This document shows, piece after piece, positions 21,546-32,844 of a DNA stretch of 64,000 bases; position 1 is the first letter of the stretch, and each line of letters opens with the position of its first letter. The stretch covers positions 5,853,671 through 5,917,670 of the forward strand of contig CAJSYZ010000002.1 in the NCBI GenBank assembly GCA_910574455.1, written 5' to 3'. This DNA comes from Trichaptum fuscoviolaceum. Lineage: Eukaryota > Basidiomycota > Agaricomycetes > Hymenochaetales > Trichaptaceae. Below the pieces are notes generated by a model that had not been told where the DNA came from, ran no database searches, and saw only the letters and a list, made by a program, of their open reading frames with translations. A program made the translations under genes and the position numbers.

Positions 21546-24500
21546 CTACGCAGTCCGTGGCCGAATCCCATTTTGAAGTGTCGTCCTCCTCATTATCGCC
21601 ATCTCCGCCTGATCCTTCTCCGCGCCCTCGTCCGCGCCCTCGTCCTCGTCCTCGTCCGCGCCCGCGCCCTCGTCCGCGCCCTCGTCCTCGTCCGCCCCCT
21701 CGTCCTCGTCCGCGCCCTCGTCCTCGTCCGCGCCCTCGTCCTCGTCCGCGCCCTCGTCCTCGCCCTCGCCCTCAATCTTGTCAGCGCCCTTGTACCCGCT
21801 CTCACTCAGGTCGTCATCTCCTTTAGCATCGGCATCCTCGTCCTCTGCATCACCTTCAACATCGCTTCTATGCTCAGCTCCTTCACGCTCGTCGCCCTTA
21901 TCATCGCTCCCGTCTTCCCAATTACCAGCGCCTTCGTCATACGCTTTCTCGCAGGTCAAATCTGCATCTACGATGTCAAAGTACAAGGAAAAGTCCCTGC
22001 CAGTGATACCCGATCCAACAAGTTCGGTGTTCTTTCTCGTATCGATATCTGTACTGGCATCGTAAGCTAGGAGGCGGGATCGAACCTTTTCCCAGTTTGA
22101 TTCAGTGAAGAAAGAGGGATTCGACAACAAGTTAACATAGTCGTCCGTATGAGGCTGCCACAGAGCGCTAGTGAAATACCACTCAGCGCCGCCAAGTTCT
22201 TCTTTGATATTTTGCAACCGAGCCACCTGTTTATCAATGGCAACCTTGACCTATCCATGAGAAGATCAGCGAATAAGGACAATATAAGTACTGAAAAAAA
22301 TAGATACCGCTGTTGCCGCAAGGGCGAGGGCACCGATAGGCTTTCCTATGGTGTTTCTGTCCAGTATTTTATGCCGACCCATGGCCAATACAATGTGTAC
22401 GGACAACACTGAGACCACAAGGTCAGAGCAGAACAGTCCTTGCTTCTGTACATTTAGGGTCAATACATGGACACAAAATGCGACAATAAATACTCTTTTA
22501 CTTACCCTCTCCATACTATACCAGCTTTCCCATAGAAACGGTTCGGCTTTCTTCTTATCAACTAGCGTCTGCAACGTCTTCACAATTGCTTCGTTTTGCA
22601 TTGACTTTGATTGTTCGCTGCTGATAAAACTCGCAACTGAATGCTCAGCTTTCTCAAACAGTTTCTTGCGCCAGCTATCAGAGCATCTCTGGGCCGCCTG
22701 AAATACAAGGATTGCATCTCAATCTGGTAAAGGTAACTTGAAGATAACTAAGAATGACTCAACTAGAGAACAGATGTCGGCGAACTGTGTTTTGTAACTT
22801 AGTTCCACAGAATCAAACACTTTCCCCCACAGTGTGCTGATGAACTCATTGTCCGGGTTTTGCCATGGCGTGATGGACTTTCCCACTGCGCGAAATAGTG
22901 AAGGTAATAAAATATGAGTCCAACCGGCCTGAGTACCGGGAGGGAGACACTGGTTCGTCGCCCTTTTTCTGCCTGGCACGCGAGATCCTTCCTTTCCTTC
23001 ATTTCGGCCCTTGTCCTCCAGCCCCACTGATGTCTGCATATAAGTGAATCAGCAAAAATATGTCATAGAAATGAATTTGATTCGACACACTGAGCTAGTA
23101 GTCCGAGAGACTTTGCGATGACCAGGATAAGCCCCAGTCACTAACACTTCGGGTCCGGGAGTGCAGGATACTCTCGTCATTGCAAGCGACTGTGTTCGGG
23201 GTGCTAACGGCATCTTTCGACCACCGGTCTAATAAGAATAGTGAGTGAATGCTCATATTCAGAGTGTATCAATCGACCCACACTTGCTTCATTATCAGCC
23301 ACCAGCGACTGCCTCTTGCGATGTGAGGTAGCGGATCCAATCTCAGACTGCAACACGTCAGAAAGCTGTTATCCATGGCAAGTGAGCAGCTCGAAAGGAA
23401 GCAATTACCGTCGTGTCGGCCACAGGCCGATAAGGAGTGTCAGAGGGTTTCCTCTTCTTACTCAAGTCCTTTTCGCCCGGTCAGAAACGAACTTAAAATG
23501 CCGGCTACCAAAGAATTGACACTTACTGTGGCACCGACCTGTGTGTCCATGCCAGTCAACAATGACTTCTTGACCTTGACACTCTTACTAGCCTATTGAG
23601 ATGGTGTAAAGTAAGTAAACATAAACATGAAGGAATCCATTACACGTGAAGGTGGAAGAATTACCACATCAACCTGGGAGTCGATGTCCGGTGGCGACTT
23701 TCTCTTTCTGTTTTTTGTGACTATGATGTCCTATTTATAGGCACAAATTAGTGATCAACCCGATGTGAGGAAGGGAACGAACAGTTGCTACAGCGGAAGT
23801 GAGCCTACGGTGCATCGACGCCCACACATACCTGTATACGGGGTTCCAAGGCTAGTGAATGCACCTTACAACCATAAATCAGGGGGAAACGAGAGAAACT
23901 GGATTAAGATGGGACTTACCGGTGCGCTGAGCTGCGAATTGGCAGTTCTCTTGTTTGCATCCTGTCCAAAGATCAATTCAGCAAGCAATGAAGGAAGGAT
24001 GTAGCATGAGGATCACTGTGCTTCACTGTCTGGCACTCACCTGTCCACCTGGTTTTGTCTCGTTGTTCTTATCCTCAAGTACGGAAAGGGATTGGTTAGT
24101 AGATTGGAAAAGGTAGGAATGATATGACGTCACTTACCGTTGAAACCTGCGACCCGGAGAGAGTGTCGCGCAGCAACTTCCTTTTCTTTGAGTTCAAGTT
24201 GCTGCTACCTCCATCCTGTTCATTACACGACAGTTGGCAGAAAAATAATAACGAAGGGATATGATCAAACGGTCATGGGGTAACTGACGTGAATCGAACA
24301 GTAATAAGTCACACTCACACTAGCTTGAGCCGGCCTTGTCAGCCTCCTCGGATCGCTTTCGCCCTACAAGCAAGGTATTCAGACTGCATCTGCCATTCTA
24401 ATGTTCCGTCAACTCACAATATTTGTGTCCGAATCGACAAAATGTGCTGTCTGTTGCACGCTGATTGAGCTATTCTTTACACCATGATAGCTTGCGAGGG

Positions 24501-25829
24501 TTATTGTTTCTCCTTCATCCTCCCAAGGACTTAAGTTTTCATTGTCTTGCAATGAGATGCTGTGTCTAGTGTAGCTTGGCGTCAGCGAAGCTCATAATAT
24601 GGTAACAAAGACGAGAGTGTCATTGTTGTAGGTAGAAGGAAATTTGATCCCGTTGTCGGAGCGTCATGATCCGCTTCTTTAGCATGAACATTAGTAATCT
24701 AGTTGCCAGTGGATCAAACTATGAGCTTTAGCTGAGTCTAAATCAAGCTTCACACTTACCATTACATTGTGCATTCCAGAAATTGATCCCGTACGCATTG
24801 CAAGATTTCAAATTTAAACTCACAAATTGATCCCTCTCGAGTCTATCCCAGCCACCTCAAGTCCTCCATCCTCTTCACCAATGAAAGTGGATTCATCTGT
24901 GTTGCGAAGCGCCCTGGCAGGTCGCTTTGTCTTGTCGTCCCGCTTTGACGTAGCGGGCGAGTCTATTATATCCGTTTCTTCACCAGAAAGGCTCTCGTTC
25001 TGTCCGGCAGGTGCGTGAAAGAAAATGTTGCTTGGAGTGGCGGCAGATCTCGACGTCTTTGCGGTCTGCACACGGGTGCGAAATGGAAGTTCACCTTTGG
25101 GATCTTCTTTCCTAGCCTTTTTTGCAGGCTTTCTGTTTGACGCATCCGTACTCGCCGCTTCATATTGTGAGTCAAAGTAGTCAACCTCCAAGCTTCGAAA
25201 ACATCTGAAAATGTATAGGCAGTATAACTCACCAATGTCTAAGTCTTCGTTGTATTCAACTTCACAACCCGACACGTCTTTAACATCGTTCTTCGAGCCT
25301 GCTTACGCCAGTTCAAAGCTATGTAATTACTGATCTGAGGTTGAAGACTTACTACTAGCTTCGCCCTTCGGCTTCCTACATCCACGTTTTCCAGCGAGTT
25401 TAGGCACTGTTGAGCCCATCTGGGTGCGTGTCTCAAGAGCCTTCGACAAATTGTTTTCAATTTCTACGGTCTCTAGCATCGCTGCTTCTTGGTTTTCTGC
25501 TGCAGTCACCTTCTTTCGTACCTTGTCAGCTGCCTTTGTTCTTTTGCTGCCCGTTTCTGCTCCGCAGCGAGTTTTTTCCTCTCTTTCGCGACCGCGACTT
25601 GCTGGGCCGCAGCTCTGCGGAAAGCTGCCCGTTCTTCCTTCTGTTTTTCCTTCTCCTCCTTCTCCTTCAATGCCTCATCCCGCCTCGCTGCCTGCTGTAC
25701 TTTCCTTTTGTCTTTTTCTTCCTTCTCCCGCAATATCTCCTCCTTTGTTCGTCTTGTTCTGAGTTGGTCAACTACTGCTCCGGGGTGCTGGTTATTGTTC
25801 TTAGCCCTCGTCTGTCTTCGAGTTGACAT
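21546..25829 (-). CDS. DUF6532-type protein with acidic repeat tail, next to the transposase
   Basis: The protein begins at 25829 with MSTRRQTRAKNNNQHPG and a long charged coiled coil (KEEKDKRKVQQAARRDEALK). Middle exons (25509 to about 23100) are short, Ser/Lys/Arg-rich and only partly resolved. The conserved C-terminal domain starts LPPGTQAGWTHILLPSLFRA, then WGKVFDSVELSYKTQFADIC, SWRKKLFEKAEHSVASFI, FLWESWYSMER, LVVSVLSVHIVLAM and IGKPIGALALAATAV. I read this as the DUF6532 domain of Agaricomycetes. It ends in a tail of GADEDE repeats. Proteins with this N-terminus and domain are, to my knowledge, strongly amplified in these fungi. Near 25560 the coiled-coil frame must shift by one base to join the next open stretch, so this copy may be damaged. 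It faces the Plavaka gene 360 bp away. Confidence 0.55.
21620..21775. repeat. Minisatellite encoding a GADEDE-type acidic tract
   Basis: Tandem units of the type CGTCCTCGTCCGCGCCCT (plus strand) repeat for about 155 bp with small length variants. On the minus strand they encode repeats of G-A-D-E-D-E in the tail of the DUF6532-type protein. The plus strand reads as PRPRPR in a shadow frame that I do not call a gene. Confidence 0.8.
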
Positions 25830-26189
25830 TTTGTGCAGTGTTTTGAGACTTGGGTGATAATAAGATGGATCGAAGGTGCTAGTTCAAGATCAGGGAGGCG
25901 GGGGCGTCTATCTTAGACAAGTTGAAAATTTACGCCCACTCACTCAGGCTGCCACTGGCCAGGCTGCCACAGCCTGAGTGTGTGACTTACTACTACTAGT
26001 AGTACTAGTACTAGTACTCACTGGCACTCAGGCTGGCACTGCACTCAGGCTGGCAGCCTTACCGTACTACCAGTAGTACTAGTAGTACTATGACTAATTT
26101 AAACTCAGGTTCAAGTTCACTCACTGCCAGCCTGCTGGCACTCAGCTGTGAGTCCCAATCATCGACATGTACTACTGAAGGTTACATTG
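25830..26189. promoter_or_regulatory. Palindrome-rich spacer between DUF6532 gene and Plavaka gene
   Basis: This 360 bp spacer separates two divergent start codons. It contains several copies of 'cactcaggctggca'-like words and a run of ACTAGTAGTACTAGTACT-type palindromic trinucleotide repeat near 25988-26025, with another near 26062-26090. These may be sub-terminal transposase-binding repeats of the Plavaka element, a shared promoter, or both. Confidence 0.5.
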
Positions 26190-27985
26190 ATGCCAGCGAC
26201 ACGGAAAAAGCACGATCCCCTTCATTTTCCACCAACTATTCGATGCACCTTGCCCAGCTGTAGTAGGACGTTCAAGAGTCAATCTGGAAGAGCAAGACAT
26301 GAATATTCAGCTCATCCGATGTCATCCGTGGCAAGATCTACTGCCTGTGGTCACGACTACTATGATCCTTCACCTATTCGACCCACACGAGCTCCAACTC
26401 CTCAACCTCTACCGAGGTCGTCCGAACTTCCAACAGAGGGTCATTTTGAGAGCGGCCCTGACTCCTACGATTACGATATTTCCATGCTTACACAGGATAT
26501 CTCGATGCTCAGTATAGGCCGAGACGAGCTGCTTCAAGACCTAGACAGACCTGATTCTCTGTCCCATTCTGGCACCGGAAGTGACAGTGGCCGTAGTGCA
26601 TCCTCTGAAGATTTGGACTTCGACGTTGGAGATCATGAGGAGAGTGATGGTGACCTAAAGGTGTATCACAGATATATGAATGGTGCGCACCAAGTATATT
26701 GTCCTCGGTTTGATAGCACTCTGATGAAAAACATCGTGCAGCCACCCCGTGTGATGCGGAAGGAAACAACTTAGAAAACGACGAACCACCTGTTCCGCGA
26801 AATGAACCTGCACCAAATGACTGGTCTCCCTATTCGTGCCGAGCAGATTTTGAGCTCGCAGACTTTCTTTATCGCGATGAGCAAATGTCTGCTGGTAATA
26901 TAACAAAGCTTCTCGGAATCATGAAGGCTTACCAGCGAATTCAGTCTGTGAAGAACGCGAAATCTGGCGGATATTCTGAGTTGGACGTAACTAAGCCCGA
27001 CGATGACTCAGATCTGGATCCCACTAGTACGCTACTCGATGGAGACGCACAAAAGTTGTACAATGTCATTGACGCTACGAGAGTTGGTGATGTGCCTTGG
27101 AAATCCTTTAGTAACTTCTACACGGACAACAATGGCCAAAAAGCGACAGACGAGAACACCGAGTCATGGAAGAGGAAAGGATATGATGTATGGTATCGGG
27201 ATCCCTTGGAAGTGATCCGAAATTTGGTGGATAATATGGCTTTAGAAGGCGAATTCGACTATGTCCCATTTTGTGAATATCAGCCAAAGGAGGAATCTGA
27301 TGACATCAATGACAAAGAACGAGTGTTCAGAAATTACATGTCCGGAAATTTTGCTTGGGAACAGGCTGTAGGTCATGACTCATGAACTCGCAGGAAACAT
27401 ACTGATTATCCTTGACTTAGAATAAGATCTACGCCGAAGATAAAGCAGTCCATGGATCTATGTTCGTTCCGGTGATCTTGGGGAGCGACAAGACAACAGT
27501 TTCCGTTGGAACTGGCAACAACGAATATTATCCGTTATATCTCTCAATAGGAAATGTATCAAACAAGGCCCGGCAGTCCCAAAAGTTGAATACAGTCCAG
27601 CTTGTAGCATTTTTAGCAATACCAAAGAGTGTGTGTCAAAAACTGAGCCATTCAATTGTGTTTTGACGCTTTTTTGCAGCTGAGCGACAGTACGAAAAGT
27701 CAGATGACTTCCGTCGCTTTAGACATCAAATTTTTCATTCATCTATATCGAGAATCTTGAGTTCACTGAAGACCGCCATGTCCATAAACAATGAACAGAC
27801 CATTCTCCGGTGCCCTGATGGTCACTTGCGTAGGTCGGTTCTCGGACTCGGCTCGTATATAGCCGATTATCCGGAACAGGTGAGTCTATGCGCAATATGC
27901 ACTGGATGGTGCTGCAAGTAAGTACCATCCTTTCCAAAATCGCATAGGAGTCTGAGGAAATGGCTTACGGTGGCTATATAGATGC
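26190..27985 (+). pseudogene. Plavaka transposase, 5' segment
   Basis: The ATG at 26190 gives MPATRKKHDPLHFPPT and a C2H2 zinc finger (CTLPSCSRTFKSQSGRARHE, then YSAHP). Exons: 26190-26682, 26742-27367, 27421-27628, 27680-27917, then the first four bases of exon 5 (27982-27985). Recognisable blocks are NDWSPYSCRADFELADFLYR, HGSMFVPVILGSDKTTVSVG, EYYPLYLSIGNVSNKAR, FRRFRHQIFHSSISRIL and PDGHLRRSVLGLGSYIADYP, ending in the cysteine-rich GWCCKC. Frame breaks seen at 26774 and 27385 are explained by GT-AG introns. The segment is interrupted by retroelement A immediately after 27985, four bases downstream of the splice acceptor. Confidence 0.82.
27981..27985. repeat. Target-site duplication of element A (left)
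   Basis: The 5 bp GATGC precedes the TGTTACG LTR terminus at 27986 and is repeated exactly at 34693-34697 after the other LTR. Confidence 0.9.
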
Positions 27986-28803
27986 TGTTACGACCGTCGG
28001 GAATTGTAGCGGGAAACAGTTTCGGGAAACTGGAATTCGCGACAAGAACCCGCGTTCGGGAATCTGGATTCGCGACTGGGAACGAGCGTGGGAATTCAGG
28101 CGAGAAACGCGCGGGATTCTATCCAGGCGCGTCGCGGGATTCTCAAGGCCAGCTAGGACTCTTCACTGCTTTGAACGTCAAGTAAGCGGATCCCTAAGGA
28201 AGCACGCCACAAGTAAGTATTGCGCAATTAACTACACAGGAGAAAAGAGAGAGATCGCACCTAAGGAAGCACTCCACAAGAGGTCAAAAGTGGGGTGCTC
28301 CTTACGATGCCTACAGCTATTTATCTACTTCGTAAAAACTGTATAGTTAATCTACGCTAAGTGTCCTTGCGCAATGCGCACCTATCTACTACAAACGATA
28401 CATGCTACGATCGCACTGCTAGGCATGTCTATCCCGTCTCTCCAGATGGCTACGGCCTGTCCGTGGACGTCAGCGTCCGGTCCGGGGCCGCGACTAGCCA
28501 GACTAGGTATGCCAGACTGTTGCAGGTCGTCACCTTGAGGTACTAACGGATTAATGAGCGTATGTTGATATGTGAATGTACGTGTGCCGTGGCGGGTCGT
28601 CGTAAATGAATGTGTGTATGCGTGCATGGTTGCCGGGACGGTGGTGCGGGATAAGTCACGTGAGCATGGGATCGTGCGATTCGGGAATGAGGTTTCGCGC
28701 GGGGAATCCAATGGCGGGATTCTCCCCGCGGGTTTGTCTGCTCATGTCGGGATCCTTGGCGGGAAAGTGCGGGAAATGAGAAAAGGAGCCCGGGATCTCG
28801 ACA
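27986..28803 (-). repeat. LTR of element A (3' LTR in element sense)
   Basis: 818 bp, nearly identical to 33875-34692. It is rich in GGGAATTC/GGGATTC-like words at both ends. The pol reading frame runs about 147 bp into it before stopping at 28656. Confidence 0.93.
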
Positions 28804-31800
28804 TTACCCCCCTCCAAAGGCGCAACTCCGGGGCGCCAAGCTTGAATCTTGCTCAGGTCACAGAGCTCGATAGCGTTGACTTCTCGAGGGGCGTCCGGGT
28901 GTTTTCGATAGAAACTGCGAATTTTAGCCTTTGCATTACCCATATCCTTTGCGGGAATCCATGTATCTTCCGCGCTCGAATATCCCTTCCATCGTACCAA
29001 ATATTCAAATCTCCGTCTAAACCGTCTAGCATCCAGAACCTCTTCCACCTCGTACTCCAGATCTCCTTCTACTTCGACTGGGGGCGGCGGGGGTTGCGTT
29101 CGACCGGGAATGTCGTCTTCGTGGTATGGCGAGAGCAGTGATACGTGAAATACGGGATGAATCTTCAGCGACGCGGGGAGTTCGAGTTCGTAGGTGAGGT
29201 CACTTAGCTTTGCCTTCACTTTATACGGCCCTAGTCGTTTCGGTAATAATTTGCGCGCTCCTGGTCGCCGAACGTTCGTCGCCTCAAGCCATACTTTATC
29301 CCCGACTGCGTACTGCGGGGCCTCGTTCCTGGCCTGATCGTAGTGCTGCTTCATGCGCTCTGCCGCAACCTCCAAAGCCGCTCTTGCCTCTTCCTGTGCC
29401 TGCTGAAGCTCCTGTAGTCGTGCGTCCGCGGCGGGGACCGTGGACAGGCCGTCGCTCGGGGCAATCGTGAATTCGGGATTGTAGCCGTAGACAAGCGCGA
29501 ACGGGGATTGTCGTGTTGCCGCGTGCGCTTTCGTGTTGTGCGCGAATTCTGCCATTGGGAGTAATCCGGCCCAGTTTTCTTGTCGTGTATCTATGAAAGC
29601 CCGTAAATATTGTTCCAGCTCTTGGTTTACCCTTTCGGTTTGCCCATCCGTCTGCGGGTGATACGCAGTCGACGTGGTACCCTTGATACCGAGTCGGGAA
29701 AAAAGGGCTTTCATGAACTGCGCGACAAACTGTGGTCCTCGGTCAGATATGATCTGGCGGGGGGTTCCGTGCAGCTTCCAGACGTGCTGCAGGAATAGTT
29801 CCGCAGTTTCCGGTGCATCAATGTCAGACGTGGTCGGGATAAAATGCGCTTGCTTGGTGAGACGGTCGACCACCACGAAAATTGCGTCGTAATCCTCAGA
29901 TCGGGGGAGCTGGGTGATGAAATCGCACGAAATCGCCTGCCAGGGGCCCTGCGGGATTTCGTTTGGTTGCAGGAGTCCTACCGGGCGTTGGGATCGGTTC
30001 TTCGTGCGTGCGCAGGTATCGCATCCCGAAACGTATCGTTCTACGAAGTTAGACATCCCGGGCCACCAGTAGTTGCGGCTTACCATCTCAAACGTTTTCC
30101 AACGTCCAGGATGTCCGGCAGGGAGACTGTCGTGGTAAGTCTTCACCACATCCCGGCGAATGGTCTCGTCTTTCGGGACGTAAACCTTACCCTGGTACAG
30201 GATGAGGCCTTCCTCGGTGCTCCAGTCCTCAAGTTCCTTGGTCAGGACTCGAGGCGCCTTGGACTTGACCAACTCGATTGCGTCCACCAGTTCGTCTTCA
30301 TACTGATCTGACTTACGAATGCGTCGTAGGAGGGCCTGATCCCCGTGTACCTGTGTCATTCCCCGACGAATTGCCTTTAGTCGAAACATTTCGGGGGTCA
30401 AGAGGGTCCGTCCCGTGTTGTCTTCGCCTTCGGGTTGAAGATCGACGCGTCGTGACATGGCGTCGGGTTTTGCCCCCGAGTCGCCCTGGGCGATGGCGAA
30501 TCGTAAAGTCGAAGCGAGTGAGGAACAGACTCCACCGGGCTTGGCGTCGCGTCAGCGTTCGGGATTCAGAGAAATATAGCAGATTCTTGTGGTCAGACAC
30601 GATATCGAGTTTATGACTCGCACCTTCGAGATAATGTCGCCACTCGTCAAGAGCTCTAATAATTGCGAGTAGCTCCTTGTCATAAATCTCGTAGTTGCGT
30701 TCCGCATCGTTGAGGGATTTCGAGAAAAAGGCGACCGGATGTATCAGCCCGTCGTCGCCTTCCTGGGACAAGACCGCGCCGGTCGCGAAATCAGAGGCGT
30801 CGCATTCCACGATGAATTGTCGCGACATGTCTGGCATCATCAGGACGGGGGCGGTCGTGAACATGCGCTTGAGATAGTCGAAAGCGAACTGCTGGTTTTC
30901 TGTCCAGGCCCAGCGAACGTCCTTCTTCAGCAGCGTCGTGAGCGGTTTGACGATGTGCGAGAAATCCCGAATGAAGCGTCGATAGAAATTCGCGAACCCG
31001 AGGAAGGCTTGAATGTCTTTCACCTTTTTCGGGGTAGGCCAGTCGAGGACCGCCTGTACCTTGGCGGGATCCATCGCCACCTTTCCCTGCGAAATAATCA
31101 TCCCGAGATACTCGACGGAAGTCTGTTTGAATTTGCACTTTTCGGGTTTGCAGAACAAGTCGTTTTCGCGTAGCCGTTTAAGGACTTCCCGTACGTGTTC
31201 ATCGTGCTGCGATTCATCTTCGGAAAAGATTAGCAAGTCGTCAAGATAGATGATCACGTATACTCCAATGAGGTCTTTGAAGATATCGTTCATCATGTGC
31301 TGGAAGGTCGCTGGGGCATTCGTGAGCCCGAATGTCATCACCGTTGGTTCGAAATGTCCGGCCTGAGTCCGAAATGCAGCCTTCCACTCGTCGCCTTGCT
31401 TCAGTCGCACATTGTGGTAGCCCCATCGTAAATCTAGAGTCGTGAAAACCTTCGCCTTTTGCAGCGCGTCTACGAGTTCCATTGTGAGGGGAAGCGGGTA
31501 TCGATTCTTGACCGTGATGTCGTTCAGTCGTCGGTAATCGACTACCATGCGCAGGGTTCCATCCTTTTTCTTGATAAAGAAGACGGGAGCCGCTGCAGGG
31601 GATTTCGAAGGTCGTATGTACCCCTTGCGCAGGTTTTCGTCAACGAATTCGCGAAGGGCATCGCGTTCGGCTGGGGCCAAGGGATAGATTTTGCTGTACG
31701 GGGGAACCTTCCCGGGTTCTAAATCTATGGCGTGGTCATACGGCTTGCGCAGTGGAAGCCTTTCGGATTCAACTTTCGAGAAAACGTCGGCAAACTCACG

Positions 31801-32844
31801 GAATTCGGGGGGAACTAGTTCTTCGAAGGTTTTCTCGCCTTCCTTCACCGCAGACTTCTCAGCGATGGCCTGGGAGTGGGTGTACGAGGCGGCAATTTTG
31901 TACGCGAAATGGTCGTCCGTCGTGACGAAGTAGGATTCGGCGTCGTGGTACTGGTCCCAATATTTTTCTGAGTACCGAAATCCCGGTGGGACAGCTTCCC
32001 ATTCGGCCTGGGTCCTGTCGGGCCCCCAGGGGGTCTCGACTTCTTCTGCTATGGCGAGGCGGGGAAGCGGGACCAGGCGTTGCTGGTTGTCACACTGGGG
32101 CGGGCAGCGGTTGAGATCGACCACATCGTTGGTCCAGTCAATGGTTGGGTTATGGTGCCGCAACCAGTCGATCCCCATGATAATATCGTCGTCGCCAATA
32201 TCCGCGACGGCCATGGTCAACTGTTCTAAGTGTCCCTTCATCTCGACGTTGAGGACTACTTCCTTGGTGATGCGTCCAATCGCGTTCGGGGAATTGTCTG
32301 CGTTTCGCAAAAGTATCGGGATTACCAAGTCCCGGGTCTGGAGTCCGTGTCGCGAAACGTAGCGGGAATTTATGAAAGTTCCCGACGCACCGCTGTCTAA
32401 CATTACTGTGGCTAAGGCATCCGTCTTTCCGTCGCTAACCTGTACCGGGAACTTCAAATGTCGTCGAAGACGACGGTCTATTGTAGAGATGGTTAAATAC
32501 AAGGGACCATTATTAAGAGAGTTCTTCGGCCACAAGGGCGGTTGGGTCGTATAGGGCGCGACTGAGCAATACGACCCTACTGAAAATCCGCTGGGGGCGG
32601 GGCTTCGGGATTGTGAACGTTCTTGGCGGCGGGCGTCATGGCGGCGAATGCGTTCTGTAGCACGGACTGCTGCACATTCTGGACGTACTGTTCCGCCATA
32701 CGTTTGAGCGTTTCTTCGAACGACTGGAGCGCGGGGGGCGATGGGCTCGACGGGGACGTGGATTTCGTCGCCTTTAGGTTTCGGGATGGCGGTCGCGTTG
32801 GGCAATCGCTCACCAAATGGTCTTTCTCTCCGCAGTAGTAGCAT
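28656..32844 (-). pseudogene. pol: Element A pol polyprotein, frameshifted
   Basis: Domains in order on the minus strand: aspartic protease (MLDSGASGTFINSRYV), reverse transcriptase (KDGTLRMVVDYRRLND; YLDDLLIF active-site box), RNase H (VECDASDFATGAVLSQE), integrase zinc finger (HPGRWKTF ... CDTCARTKN), the DDE core (ISCDFITQLP; SDRGPQFVAQF; AYHPQTDGQTERVNQ) and a C-terminal chromodomain (EVEEVLDARRFRRRFEYLVR, WKGYSSAEDTWIP). The upstream open frame (32844-30313) and the downstream one (30458-28656) are offset by one base because of one extra T at 30468-30471, compared with element B. Pol overlaps the end of gag in another frame, suggesting ribosomal frameshifting. The stop codon lies inside the LTR. 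Confidence 0.92.

Noticed and set aside
21557..21826. Plus-strand ORF encoding a long PRPRPR tract
   Set aside because: It is the antisense reading of the minisatellite coding the acidic tail of the DUF6532-type protein; composition is explained by the repeat.
25488..25857. Plus-strand ORFs rich in Phe, Leu and Ser (apparent membrane proteins)
   Set aside because: They are antisense to the Lys/Glu-rich coiled coil of the DUF6532-type protein; hydrophobic translations of such codons are expected.
25980..26095. Short palindromic repeat array as a possible CRISPR
   Set aside because: Repeats are trinucleotide palindromes without unique spacers, and the genome is eukaryotic.
26760..26816. Apparent frameshift in the Plavaka transposase 5' segment
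   Set aside because: Explained by a 59 bp intron (26683-26741) that joins YMNA to TPCDAEGNN as in related transposases.
28572..32554. Many plus-strand ORFs of 60-190 codons across both retroelements
   Set aside because: They are shadows of gag and pol on the minus strand, repeated identically in both elements.
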